Source of the DNA: Roseburia sp. CAG:309
GTDB taxonomy: Bacteria; Bacillota; Clostridia; Lachnospirales; Lachnospiraceae
Length of the DNA: 18,150 nucleotides
Direction: 5' to 3'
Assembly (NCBI GenBank): GCA_000434115.1
Contig: FR893995.1
Coordinates: 29,057-47,206, forward strand
The notes under the pieces were generated by a model that was not told the origin of the DNA, searched no databases, and worked only from the letters and a program-made list of their open reading frames with translations. Positions within the stretch are counted from its first letter, which is position 1, and every line of letters starts with the position of its first letter. Both the position numbers and the translations under genes were made by a program. Positions 1 to 7,923 of this stretch are shown here, in pieces.

Positions 1-278
1 CATGCTTTTTTCAATGAAATTTTTCCCGATACGCCTTTTGTTTTCCGAATCTCAATGTCACTCACTTCGGTCATAACATCTTCAATGTACTGTGGTGCCG
101 GTGCCTGAAAAAACTTCAACACATACTGCGTCTCCTGATTGATCTGCCCCGCACGCGCTGCATAATAACCGCCGCCATGCACTTTATTTTTCAGATCCGC
201 ATACGCGATTGCCGAACAGATCGAATCGGTATCCGGATTTTTATGTCCAATGATATATACAGGTATTCTGTCTTCCAT
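1..278 (-). CDS. Mn-dependent inorganic pyrophosphatase, CBS type (N-terminal part, truncated by window edge)
   Basis: Only the first 92 codons are inside the window; the gene runs off the left edge. The protein opens with IIGHKNPDTDSICSAIAYA (residues 9-27), the DHH-family motif whose His and Asp residues bind the Mn ions of family II pyrophosphatases, which hydrolyse cytoplasmic PPi to phosphate. In short family II enzymes the stretch after ETQYVLKFF leads quickly into the second metal motif. Here it goes into DIEIRKTKGVSGKISLKK (74-91), the linker I associate with the longer CBS/DRTGG-containing regulated enzymes, so I expect an internal CBS pair beyond the edge. The start is ATG 276-278, preceded by GGAGG (291-295) at a rather long 12-nt spacing. 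A weak promoter (TTGGAA 368-373, 16 nt, TAAGAT 346-351, read on the minus strand) is possible. It is divergent from galK. Confidence 0.87.
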   Translation of the reverse strand, partial: MEDRIPVYIIGHKNPDTDSICSAIAYADLKNKVHGGGYYAARAGQINQETQYVLKFFQAPAPQYIEDVMTEVSDIEIRKTKGVSGKISLKKA

Positions 279-408
279 ATTCTGTAAAATCCTCCACTGT
301 GATTTCTTTGCGCCTGAATCATTACTTTCATTCATTTTTTGCTATATCTTACAGTTTACCATAGTTCTTCCAAAAAAGCCATGATATTTTTTGCAGCAAT
401 ATCCTTAT

Positions 409-437
409 TTGCCAAAATTCCAAAAACATGATACACT
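409..437 (+). promoter_or_regulatory. Predicted galK promoter
   Basis: TTGCCA (409-414) and TACACT (432-437) are separated by 17 nt, giving 5/6 and 4/6 matches to the housekeeping consensus. The predicted transcript would start about 30 nt before the galK ATG. No clear operator palindrome was seen in this 197-bp divergent region. Moderate to low confidence because the -10 is imperfect. Confidence 0.4.
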
Positions 438-475
438 TATCACAACATTATTAGACACACAAGAAAGGGCAGCTT

Positions 476-1645
476 ATGAATCTGGATGAAATGAAACAAA
501 AATTTACTGACATATTTGGCACGAGCGACCAGCCGGAGGCTTTTTTCGCCCCCGGGCGGGTGAATCTGATCGGGGAGCACACCGACTACAACGGTGGACA
601 TGTTTTCCCCTGTGCGCTGGATGTCGGAACTTATGGGCTGATACATTTGCGTGAAGACCGGAAACTTCGGTTTTACTCTGAAAACTTTTCGGAAACCGGT
701 GTGATCGAGTCATCACTGGATGACTTAAAACCACTGGAAGACTCTCGCTGGATCAGCTACCCGATGGGTGTGATCTGGGCATTTACAAAGCACGGCTATC
801 CGATCAACAAAGGCATGGATCTGTATATTTATGGAAATATTCCAAACGGTTCCGGACTCTCTTCGTCGGCTTCGCTGGAAGTGCTGACAGGAATTATTTT
901 AAAAACCTGTTTCCATTTCGATTTGCTTTCCCTGCCACAGATCGCTCTTTTGGGACAAGCTGCTGAAAATAAATACAACGGCATGAACTGCGGTATCATG
1001 GATCAGTTTGCCTCCGCGATGGGGAAAAAGGATCATGCTGTCTTCTTGGACACCAATTCTCTGGATTTTGAATGGATTCCGGTAAATCTTGGAAATTACA
1101 AACTGATAATTACAAACAGCATGGTAAAGCACAGTCTGGTTTCCTCGGCTTACAATGACCGCCGCCGCGAATGCGAAAAGGGGCTTCTAATGCTGCAACG
1201 GGTACTTGATATTTCAGCGCTCGGAGATCTTACCGACCTGCAATTTGAGGCAAATAAATACCTTATCACCGACGAAGTGATCCGAAAGCGCGTACGACAT
1301 GCCGTATCGGAAAATCAGCGCACGATTTCCGCAGTAAAGGCATTAAAAGGAAATGATATCCCCGCTTTTGGCGAACTGATGAATGCTTCGCACCGTTCTC
1401 TGCGCGATGACTACGAAGTTTCGTGTCCGGAAGTGGATACTCTGGTTGAGACAGCTTGGAGCCTGCCGTTTGTCGCCGGCAGCCGGATCACGGGAGGCGG
1501 ATTTGGCGGATGTACCGTCAGCCTTGTCGCTTCGGATAAAATAGAAGATTTCAAAACCGCACTTTCCGAAGTTTACAAAAAGAATTATGATAAAATTCCG
1601 GAATTTTACATTGCCGAAATTGCGGATGGTGCGCGTGCATTATAA
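476..1645 (+). CDS. galK: Galactokinase
   Basis: This cytoplasmic GHMP-family kinase phosphorylates galactose at C1 with ATP, the first step of the Leloir pathway. At 389 aa it is the normal length. All family motifs are visible: the galactokinase signature GRVNLIGEHTDYNGG (27-41, with the catalytic-region Arg28), the Gly/Ser-rich ATP loop NGSGLSSSASLE (124-135), the catalytic base Asp176 in NCGIMDQFAS, and GGGFGG (340-345) near the C-terminus. The start at 476 follows a GAAAGGGC ribosome site. galE begins 62 bp downstream on the same strand, so the two are probably co-transcribed. No galT is present in the window, so the uridylyltransferase must be elsewhere or replaced. Confidence 0.97.
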   Translation: MNLDEMKQKFTDIFGTSDQPEAFFAPGRVNLIGEHTDYNGGHVFPCALDVGTYGLIHLREDRKLRFYSENFSETGVIESSLDDLKPLEDSRWISYPMGVIWAFTKHGYPINKGMDLYIYGNIPNGSGLSSSASLEVLTGIILKTCFHFDLLSLPQIALLGQAAENKYNGMNCGIMDQFASAMGKKDHAVFLDTNSLDFEWIPVNLGNYKLIITNSMVKHSLVSSAYNDRRRECEKGLLMLQRVLDISALGDLTDLQFEANKYLITDEVIRKRVRHAVSENQRTISAVKALKGNDIPAFGELMNASHRSLRDDYEVSCPEVDTLVETAWSLPFVAGSRITGGGFGGCTVSLVASDKIEDFKTALSEVYKKNYDKIPEFYIAEIADGARAL

Positions 1646-1707
1646 AATGTGACAAACGCTTGCCATTTTACTTGATAATTACAACCCATACTGAAAGGAG
1701 ATTCTAT

Positions 1708-2724
1708 ATGAAAATATTAGTTACAGGGGGCGCCGGTTACATCGGCAGCCATACATGTGTCGATCTGTTGGAAAATAACTACGAGGTCGTGATCGTCGAT
1801 AATCTTTATAATTCCAATGAAAAAGCAGTGGAACGCATTGCCGAGATTACAGGAAAAAAACCTGCTTTTTACGAAGTCGATCTGTTAGATAAAGAAGCAC
1901 TCGACGGCGTATTTGACAAAGAAAATATTGACGCGGTCATTCATTTTGCCGGGTTAAAAGCCGTCGGCGAATCGGTGGAAAAACCGATTGAATATTATCA
2001 CAACAACATTACCGGGACACTACATCTCGTAGACTGTATGAGGAACCACAACGTGAAAAATATCATTTTCAGTTCGTCAGCGACCGTTTACGGAAATCCT
2101 GCTTTTATCCCGATCACAGAAGAATGTCCGAAGGGATCCCCAACCAATCCGTATGGCTGGACCAAATGGATGTTAGAACAAATCCTTACCGACCTGCACA
2201 CCGCTGACAATTCCTGGAATGTCATCCTGCTCCGCTATTTCAATCCGATCGGAGCCCACAAGAGCGGTCTGATCGGCGAGGATCCAAAGGGTATTCCAAA
2301 TAATCTCGTACCTTACGTATCGCAGGTTGCTGTCGGCAAGCGTGAATGCCTCGGTGTATTTGGAGATGACTACAAAACACACGATGGCACCGGTGTCCGT
2401 GATTACGTGCATGTGGTTGATCTTGCTGACGGTCACGTAAAAGCGTTAGAGAAAATCAAAGAAAACTGCGGAGTAAAAATCTACAATCTCGGTACGGGAA
2501 AGGGTTCCAGCGTTTTGGATGTCGTTCATGCCTACGAAAAAGCCTGCGGCAAAAAGATTCCTTATGAGATCAAACCCCGCCGTGCCGGTGACTTGGACGA
2601 ATTGTATTCCAAATGCGACAAAGCAGAGAAAGAGCTTCACTGGACAGCAAAATACGATTTGGAAGATATGTGTGCCGATTCGTGGAAATGGCAGAGCATG
2701 AATCCAAATGGTTACAATGACTAA
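1708..2724 (+). CDS. galE: UDP-glucose 4-epimerase
   Basis: This NAD-dependent short-chain dehydrogenase family enzyme interconverts UDP-galactose and UDP-glucose. It is 338 aa, typical for GalE. The Rossmann NAD motif GGAGYIGSH is at 7-15. The catalytic triad falls at Ser124 (in FSSSATVYG), Tyr149 and Lys153 (in YGWTK), the same numbering as in E. coli GalE. I chose ATG 1708 because AAAGGAG (1694-1700) sits 7 nt upstream and the protein then starts directly with MKILVTGGAGYIGSH. An in-frame ATG at 1660 would add 16 residues that do not fit the family. It follows galK on the same strand and is closed by a hairpin terminator at 2741-2783. Confidence 0.97.
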   Translation: MKILVTGGAGYIGSHTCVDLLENNYEVVIVDNLYNSNEKAVERIAEITGKKPAFYEVDLLDKEALDGVFDKENIDAVIHFAGLKAVGESVEKPIEYYHNNITGTLHLVDCMRNHNVKNIIFSSSATVYGNPAFIPITEECPKGSPTNPYGWTKWMLEQILTDLHTADNSWNVILLRYFNPIGAHKSGLIGEDPKGIPNNLVPYVSQVAVGKRECLGVFGDDYKTHDGTGVRDYVHVVDLADGHVKALEKIKENCGVKIYNLGTGKGSSVLDVVHAYEKACGKKIPYEIKPRRAGDLDELYSKCDKAEKELHWTAKYDLEDMCADSWKWQSMNPNGYND

Positions 2725-2740
2725 CGAAACAATAAATTAC

Positions 2741-2783
2741 GGGCGGACTGTTCCGAATAGAGCAGCCCGCCCGCTTTATTTAT
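2741..2783 (+). terminator. Intrinsic terminator after galE, possibly bidirectional
   Basis: GGGCGGaCTGTTC (2741-2753) pairs with GAGCAGcCCGCCC (2760-2772) around a 6-nt loop, with one mismatch and one G-U pair. A T-rich tract (2775-2783) follows. It lies between the convergent galE and P-type ATPase genes. On the minus strand the downstream side is also A/T-rich (GTAATTTATTG), so it may stop both transcripts. Confidence 0.8.
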
Positions 2784-2799
2784 TCATCTATTCTTTTTC

Positions 2800-4878
2800 T
2801 CATCCTTCCAGCAGATTTTTCATGCTTTCCAGACTGATAACAAGTGTCGAAGAATTGTGAAGCAGTGCCGATGTCGTAGGCTGGATCAGACCTGCTACAC
2901 CAAGAACGATCAAACCGGCATTGATGGCAACGATCCGTCGATAATTCGTATGAATCCGTTTCATCAACGCATTGCTGATCTGTTTCAAAGTCACGATCTG
3001 ATACAGATTGTCCGCTCCGACCGTCACATCTGCGATTTCGCGCGCAATCTCGGCTCCATCACTGATGGCAATGCCCACATCTGCAGCCGACAATGCCGGC
3101 GAGTCATTGATTCCATCTCCGATCATAATGACCTTCGAGCCGTTTGCTTTCGCCTTTTCGACAAAATGTGCCTTATCTTCCGGCAGCACCTCCGCAAAAT
3201 ACCGGTCTACACCAACCCGCGCGGCGATGGCGCGTGCAGTACGATCACTGTCTCCCGTCATCATAACCACATTTTTGATACCGACTTTCTTTAACTGCTG
3301 AATGACTTCGGCTGCCTCTTCCCGAAGCGGATCTTCGATGCAGATTACTGCACAAAGTTTTCCGTCTACTGCCAGATATAAATGCGAATACTCTTCCGGC
3401 AGCGAATCAAACCGGCTCTGATAGCCTTCCGGTACAACACATTTTTCATCTTCAAAGATAAAATGCGCACTTCCGATCACTACTTTTTTTCCTTCCACAA
3501 AGGACGAAATTCCATGTGCGACGATGTATTCCACTTTGGAATGAATCTCTTCATGCACAAGTCCTTTCTGTGCCGCCGCATCGACGACGGCTTTTGCCAT
3601 AGAGTGCGGAAAATGTTCTTCCAGACAAGCCGCGATACAAAGTAATTCATCCGGCTGCGCCTCACAGAACGGAATCACATCAACTACCGTCGGCTGCGCT
3701 TTCGTCAGTGTTCCGGTTTTATCAAATACGATCGTATCTGCCTCTGACATTGCCTCCAGATATTTTCCACCTTTTACGGTCACCTGATAATGGCTGGCCT
3801 CCCGTATTGCAGAAAGCACGGAAATCGGCATCGCCAGTTTCAGAGCGCAGGAAAAGTCTACCATCAATACTGCCAGTGTCTTCGTAACGTTTCGTGTAAG
3901 AAGATATACCAAACCAGTACCGGCAAGTGTGTATGGCACAAGACGGTCTGCAAGATGTTCTGCCTTTCCTTCGAGTGAAGATTTCAATTTTTCCGAATCC
4001 TCGATCATCGCAACGACCTTTTCAAACCGTGTGCCACCTGCTGATTTTTCCACTTTCAGAGTCAAGTCGCCATCTTCCACAACTGTTCCGGCATAAACAT
4101 AGCCTTCGGTCGTTTTGTGGACAGGAAGCGGTTCACCGGTCAGCGATGCCTGATTGACCATCGCATCTCCGCTCGTCACAACGCCGTCAAACGGAATCAC
4201 ATTTCCCATATGAACGACCACTTCATCTCCCGGTACGATCGCGTTGGACGGAACAAGCACTTCTTTTCCATCCACAAGCTGCCAAACTTTGGTTATATTC
4301 AAAGACATACTTCTTGCAAGATCTTCAACCGACTTTTTATGTGTCCACTCTTCCAGGATCTCGCCAATTCCAAGCAGGAACATGATCGAGTTGGCGGAGT
4401 TCATGTCGCCGCGAAGCACCGACACGCCAATCGCCGTCGCATCCAGAACCGGCACTTCGATCTTCCGGCGCGCCAGTGTCTGTACGCCTTCTTTCCAATA
4501 TTTTCCAGCCTTTACCACCGTTATCAACGTGCGGACCGGTGCCGGCAGAAATAATTTTGTACCTGCCATAAACAGCATCTTATTGATGAGTTTCGCTTTG
4601 TACTCTTCATTTAACTTCCGTCCGGAATTATGAAGAAACTCGTCCGGAACCTCCACCTTTTCCGGCTGATATGCGGCAAGTGCCTCACACAGCTGCTTAC
4701 GCGGTCCCACGTAATTCACGGTGACATTTCCTATATTTTCATGAACTTTTACTTTTGTCACAAACGGAAAATTTCCCAGATAATACTGAAGCGTATCCGC
4801 CTCTTCATACGACATCTTCTTCGTACAGACATGGAGACGCATGCGCCCCTTTAGTTCATGCTCAATCCTGAATCTCAT
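2800..4878 (-). CDS. Divergent heavy-metal-type (P1B-like) P-type ATPase
   Basis: This is an integral membrane cation pump of 692 aa. Visible motifs are the actuator TGE (247-249), the phosphorylation site DKTGT with Asp386, an HFPHSMAKA segment (422-430) resembling the P1B HP motif of the nucleotide-binding domain, MTGD (about 540), and the hinge GDGIND (587-592). The N-terminal about 75 residues (starting RFRIEHELKGRMRLHV) look like a degenerate HMA-like domain without a CxxC metal site. The transmembrane motif before the P domain is SCALKLAMP (343-351) rather than CPC, CPH or SPC, so the metal cannot be assigned. ATG 4878 was chosen because the family usually begins near this RFRIEH segment; GAGGA lies 8 nt upstream. 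ATG 4899 has an equally good site and would add 7 residues. Either start overlaps the end of the upstream small gene, implying translational coupling. Confidence 0.9.
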   Translation of the reverse strand: MRFRIEHELKGRMRLHVCTKKMSYEEADTLQYYLGNFPFVTKVKVHENIGNVTVNYVGPRKQLCEALAAYQPEKVEVPDEFLHNSGRKLNEEYKAKLINKMLFMAGTKLFLPAPVRTLITVVKAGKYWKEGVQTLARRKIEVPVLDATAIGVSVLRGDMNSANSIMFLLGIGEILEEWTHKKSVEDLARSMSLNITKVWQLVDGKEVLVPSNAIVPGDEVVVHMGNVIPFDGVVTSGDAMVNQASLTGEPLPVHKTTEGYVYAGTVVEDGDLTLKVEKSAGGTRFEKVVAMIEDSEKLKSSLEGKAEHLADRLVPYTLAGTGLVYLLTRNVTKTLAVLMVDFSCALKLAMPISVLSAIREASHYQVTVKGGKYLEAMSEADTIVFDKTGTLTKAQPTVVDVIPFCEAQPDELLCIAACLEEHFPHSMAKAVVDAAAQKGLVHEEIHSKVEYIVAHGISSFVEGKKVVIGSAHFIFEDEKCVVPEGYQSRFDSLPEEYSHLYLAVDGKLCAVICIEDPLREEAAEVIQQLKKVGIKNVVMMTGDSDRTARAIAARVGVDRYFAEVLPEDKAHFVEKAKANGSKVIMIGDGINDSPALSAADVGIAISDGAEIAREIADVTVGADNLYQIVTLKQISNALMKRIHTNYRRIVAINAGLIVLGVAGLIQPTTSALLHNSSTLVISLESMKNLLEG

Positions 4879-5152
4879 CAGCAGTTTCCTCTTCGCCATC
4901 TACAAATTCCTCATTGGCACGCTCTTCATTGATGATCTGTGCCTCTGCGTAGATGTCCTCTGCATTCTCCTGAATCTTTGTTGCAGTCTTCATCACACAG
5001 TCTTTTGCTCGAAGAACTGCTGCGGTACAATTGGTATACAATTTCTTTGCATCTTTGCTTCCCAGGATCTTCACACCGGCGGTTCCAAGCAGTATGCCGG
5101 CTGCCACAAGTCCTGTCGCTTTTTTATCAATTTTCTTTAAACATTTCAACAT
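4862..5152 (-). CDS. Small DUF6110-like protein coupled to the P-type ATPase
   Basis: This is a 96-aa protein. Residues about 13-31 form one hydrophobic, glycine-rich segment (TGLVAAGILLGTAGVKIL), suggesting a membrane-associated N-terminus. A helical stretch and a strongly acidic tail (about 80-96) follow. The middle, GSKDAKKLYTNCTAAVLRAKD, resembles a family I know as DUF6110, often found next to heavy-metal ATPases; this is recalled, not searched. Its function is unknown. A perfect GGAGG (5161-5165) lies 8 nt before the ATG. The stop codon is inside the start region of the ATPase, so the pair is one translational unit. A role as an accessory or regulatory partner of the pump is an inference from that coupling. 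Confidence 0.8.
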   Translation of the reverse strand: MLKCLKKIDKKATGLVAAGILLGTAGVKILGSKDAKKLYTNCTAAVLRAKDCVMKTATKIQENAEDIYAEAQIINEERANEEFVDGEEETADEIQD

Positions 5153-5222
5153 AGTGAATTCCTCCTGTCAATTGTATTTCCCTTATAATACACCTTTTTT
5201 CTAAGAAACTCCACCCCCTTTT

Positions 5223-6278
5223 TTATTTTTTATCAAAATTTATCAATTTGTTTCGATATTCCCGAAATGCAGTCGGCAGACTGTACGTATTTTCGACCTC
5301 TTCCAGCGAGGCAAAGAGCAGTTCCGGCTGCTTCCCGGACGGCGAAAGTTCGATGACATAGCCTTTCATATGCCATTCAATATGAGAAAAAATGTGCTTT
5401 GCCGCCCCAAGAGACTGGATTTTTTTTACAGTAATTCCTTCTTCTGCCAGTTTTTCTTCCAATTTCTTCTTATTATAATGACCGTCATAAGAAGGAAACT
5501 CATACAGTCCCGCCAGCAGTCCTTTGTTTTCCCGTCTGGCAATCCCAAATGTTCCTTCTTTTTCAAAAATAAGTATTGTCTTTTTCTCAATTTTGCGCGG
5601 TTTCTTTTCGATCTTCCGCGGATATTGTTCCGGCTCGCCTTTTTGTTTTGCCTCACAGGTCGCTGCCAACGGACATCGGCCGCAGAGCGGCGTTCCATTG
5701 GGGATGCATACCACCTCGCCAAGTTCCATGATCGCCTGATTGAAATCTCCCGGGCGCTCCGGCATTACATCCGTCAACTCACCCTCTACCCGGCGGCGCA
5801 CGGACATTCTTGAAATATCTTCCAAGCTCGCCTGATAGCGCATCATCACGCGGAGTACATTGCCATCCACCGCAGGCACTTTGATCCCATACGCAATCGA
5901 AGCGATCGCCCCCGCCGTATACGGCCCGATCCCCGGCAGTGCAAGCAGTTTTTCATAATCTGCCGGCAGCTCTGCCCCATATTGTTCTACTAATATCTTT
6001 GCTGTTTTTTGTAAATTTTTGGCACGGTTATAATATCCGAGTCCTTCCCACAATTTTAAAAGCCTCTCCTGCGGCACATTGGCAAGACTCCGGATATCCG
6101 GAAGTTCCTCCGTAAACCGCACAAAATAATCTTTCGCTGCCTCGATCCGTGTCTGTTGCAGCATAATTTCTGAAATCCAGGTATAGTACGCATTTTCACG
6201 GTCGCGCCATACCATTTCGCGTTTATTTTTATCGTACCACGCAAGCAGCGGGGTAACAAATTGATCTTGTTTTAACAT
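5223..6278 (-). CDS. mutY: A/G-specific adenine DNA glycosylase
   Basis: This base-excision repair enzyme removes adenine mispaired with 8-oxoguanine. The protein is 351 aa, normal for MutY. Visible features are the catalytic Glu37 in WISEIMLQQTR, the helix-hairpin-helix LPGIGPYTAGAIASIAYG (114-131), the catalytic Asp138 in VDGNVLRV, and four Fe-S cysteines at 191, 199, 202 and 208. The C-terminal Nudix-like domain carries an FSH loop (297-299) for 8-oxoG recognition. The cysteine spacing is C-X7-C-X2-C-X5-C, one residue longer than the classic X6. A short tandem duplication, PRKIEKK-PRKIEKK (220-233), lies in the interdomain linker. I chose ATG 6278 because GGAG lies 5 nt upstream and the family starts there; the frame stays open upstream to 6386, but that extension overlaps the promoter region. 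Confidence 0.96.
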   Translation of the reverse strand: MLKQDQFVTPLLAWYDKNKREMVWRDRENAYYTWISEIMLQQTRIEAAKDYFVRFTEELPDIRSLANVPQERLLKLWEGLGYYNRAKNLQKTAKILVEQYGAELPADYEKLLALPGIGPYTAGAIASIAYGIKVPAVDGNVLRVMMRYQASLEDISRMSVRRRVEGELTDVMPERPGDFNQAIMELGEVVCIPNGTPLCGRCPLAATCEAKQKGEPEQYPRKIEKKPRKIEKKTILIFEKEGTFGIARRENKGLLAGLYEFPSYDGHYNKKKLEEKLAEEGITVKKIQSLGAAKHIFSHIEWHMKGYVIELSPSGKQPELLFASLEEVENTYSLPTAFREYRNKLINFDKK

Positions 6279-6303
6279 ATTGTCTCCTGTGTGTTTTTTC
6301 TTC

Positions 6304-6332
6304 ATCATAAATGGCAATGTGCGCGGTGTCAA
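6304..6332 (-). promoter_or_regulatory. Predicted mutY promoter
   Basis: On the minus strand a perfect TTGACA (6332-6327), a 17-nt spacer and TATGAT (6309-6304, 5/6) give a strong housekeeping-type promoter. Transcription is expected to start near 6297, about 20 nt before the mutY ATG. Confidence 0.75.
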
Positions 6333-6343
6333 GCCTTTTCTAT

Positions 6344-6373
6344 TTGACCTCAGCCTTACGACTGTGCTATACT
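6344..6373 (+). promoter_or_regulatory. Predicted mscL-azlCD promoter
   Basis: TTGACC (6344-6349), an 18-nt spacer and TATACT (6368-6373) with a TGn extension (6365-6367) form an extended -10 promoter. It is back to back with the mutY promoter in the 159-bp divergent region. Confidence 0.7.
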
Positions 6374-6437
6374 GTATGACATACACACAATTTGATATGT
6401 TTACAAATTCAAACTACTTAGGAGGATGAGAACGACT

Positions 6438-6878
6438 ATGAAGAAATTCTTACAGGAATTTAAAGAATTTGCCCTGCGTGGAAATGTCATGGATCTGGCA
6501 ATTGGTGTTATCATCGGTGCCGCTTTTCAGGCAATCATCAACTCGATGGTAAACGATGTGCTTTCTCCATTGATCGGTTTGATAGCGAACACGGACTTAA
6601 GTTATTTGGTACTAACCATTGGCGATGTCGATGTGAAATACGGTTCTTTTTTGACCGCGGTTATCAATTTCCTGATCATGGTATTTGTAATTTTCCTGCT
6701 CGTGAAGGGAATGAATGCGCTCGCCAGTCTGGGACACAGAAAAGACACGGAGGAAGAAGTTCCTGCCGAGAAAAACTGTCCTTTCTGCTACAGCAAAATT
6801 GACATAAAAGCAACCCGCTGTCCTCATTGTACTTCCGTGATCGAAACATTGGAAATGGAGGCAGAAAAAGAAGATTAA
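6438..6878 (+). CDS. mscL: Large-conductance mechanosensitive channel with C-terminal zinc ribbon
   Basis: MscL is a pentameric inner-membrane channel that opens under high membrane tension and releases solutes on hypo-osmotic shock. The N-terminus FKEFALRGNVMDLAIGVIIG (8-27) is diagnostic, followed by TM1 (about 15-45) and TM2 (about 70-90). The protein is 146 aa. The tail carries CPFC and CPHC (Cys114, 117, 128, 131), a compact zinc-ribbon/rubredoxin-like knuckle absent from E. coli MscL. I chose ATG 6438: the strong AGGAGG at 6420-6425 sits 12 nt upstream. The in-frame ATG at 6426 overlaps that ribosome site and cannot use it. azlC starts one base after the stop codon. Confidence 0.96.
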   Translation: MKKFLQEFKEFALRGNVMDLAIGVIIGAAFQAIINSMVNDVLSPLIGLIANTDLSYLVLTIGDVDVKYGSFLTAVINFLIMVFVIFLLVKGMNALASLGHRKDTEEEVPAEKNCPFCYSKIDIKATRCPHCTSVIETLEMEAEKED

Positions 6879-6879
6879 T

Positions 6880-7605
6880 ATGAAATCATTTATGTATGGA
6901 TTGAAACGGGGATTTCCGATTTTTCTCGGGTATCTCCCGGTTTCTTTTACGTTTGGCTTTATGGCAGTATCCGGCGGTATTCCCGTGTGGGCTGCCGTAT
7001 TGATCTCACTCACCAATGTGACCTCCGCAGGCCAGTTTGCCGGCACCAATCTGATCTTTGCAAGTGCCGGCTATCTGGAGATTGCACTGACAACATTTGT
7101 CATCAATCTGCGGTATTCTCTGATGTCACTTTCGCTGTCACAAAAGCTCCGGCGGGACGTTCCGGTATGGAAACGCCTGATCCTCAGTTTTTGTATTACA
7201 GACGAAACGTTTGTCATGGCTTCCATGGAGCCGGGACAGATCGGTGCCGGATTTTTCGGCGGACTGATCACCCTTCCGTTTATCGGATGGGTTCTCGGAA
7301 CATTTTTAGGCGGAACAATCTCGACTCTGCTGCCGGCAGAACTTCAATCCGCCATGGGGATCGGCCTTTACGCAATGTTTATCGCGCTGATCGTACCTGC
7401 CGCCCGCGAAAAGAAAAACGTCTGCTTTGTTGTCCTGCTTGCGGTACTTTGTTCATGTATCATCCGCTACGTTCCCGGACTGAACCACATTTCATCGGGA
7501 TTCCGTGTGATCTTGTCAACGGTCATTGCCGCCGGGATCGGAGCTTGGCTCTTCCCGGAACCGATTTCTGACACAGGCGACACACCGCCGGAAAGTGAGG
7601 TCTGA
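6880..7605 (+). CDS. azlC: AzlC-family branched-chain amino acid exporter, large subunit
   Basis: AzlC and AzlD together form a membrane exporter; in B. subtilis AzlCD exports branched-chain amino acids and 4-azaleucine. This 241-aa protein is strongly hydrophobic with several predicted membrane segments. It carries family-typical stretches such as FGFMAVSGGIPVWAAVLISL (25-44), TSAGQFAG (48-55) and FVINLRYSLMSLSLS (73-87). The start ATG lies one nucleotide after the mscL stop. The only nearby ribosome-like sequence is inside the mscL end, so translation probably relies on coupling. azlD follows directly. The actual substrate could be another amino acid; the family assignment is firm, the substrate is not. 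Confidence 0.93.
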   Translation: MKSFMYGLKRGFPIFLGYLPVSFTFGFMAVSGGIPVWAAVLISLTNVTSAGQFAGTNLIFASAGYLEIALTTFVINLRYSLMSLSLSQKLRRDVPVWKRLILSFCITDETFVMASMEPGQIGAGFFGGLITLPFIGWVLGTFLGGTISTLLPAELQSAMGIGLYAMFIALIVPAAREKKNVCFVVLLAVLCSCIIRYVPGLNHISSGFRVILSTVIAAGIGAWLFPEPISDTGDTPPESEV

Positions 7606-7606
7606 T

Positions 7607-7915
7607 ATGAATTTACGATATTGTTTGATTGCGATTGCCGTAATGGCCGTCGTTACTTATATTCCGCGCTTTGTTCCGATCACATTTTTCCGGCGCGAGA
7701 TCAAATCCGTTTATCTGAAAAACTTTTTGGATTATACGCCTTATGCCGTCCTCGGTGCATTGACATTTCCTGACATTTTTTCATCCAGCGGAAATCCTGC
7801 CGCCGCGGTCGTCGGAACCGCCATTGCGCTGATCCTTAGTTTTTTCAAACGCGGACTCGTGGTCGTAGCACTCGGTGCGATCGCCGGCGTATATATAACG
7901 CTGTTAGTGTTTTAA
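7607..7915 (+). CDS. azlD: AzlD-family branched-chain amino acid exporter, small subunit
   Basis: This is a 102-aa membrane protein with about four hydrophobic segments and the family-typical opening YIPRFVPITFF (18-28) and LDYTPYAVLGALTFPDI (41-57). It is the small partner of AzlC. ATG 7607 was chosen: it lies one base after the azlC stop, with a GTGAGG ribosome site just upstream and family-like length. An upstream in-frame start would overlap azlC by about 80 nt. The stop is only 8 bp from the stop of the convergent M20 hydrolase, and I see no clear hairpin terminator in that gap. Confidence 0.92.
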   Translation: MNLRYCLIAIAVMAVVTYIPRFVPITFFRREIKSVYLKNFLDYTPYAVLGALTFPDIFSSSGNPAAAVVGTAIALILSFFKRGLVVVALGAIAGVYITLLVF

Positions 7916-7923
7916 CAGCTGCC

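Noticed and set aside
1660..1707. 16-residue N-terminal extension of GalE from an upstream in-frame ATG
   Set aside because: A strong ribosome site precedes ATG 1708, and the family starts at the MKILVTGGAGYIGSH segment.
3350..3560. Half-sites GCACAA inside the P-type ATPase gene as further operators
   Set aside because: They are single half-sites without the inverted partner at 5-nt spacing and lie within coding sequence.
2857..4854. Several plus-strand ORFs of 60-145 codons opposite the P-type ATPase
   Set aside because: They are antisense shadows of a well-supported coding frame, with low-complexity composition and no ribosome sites of note.
6279..6386. 36-residue N-terminal extension of MutY
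   Set aside because: It would cover the mutY promoter (TTGACA-17-TATGAT), has no family similarity, and the ribosome site fits ATG 6278.
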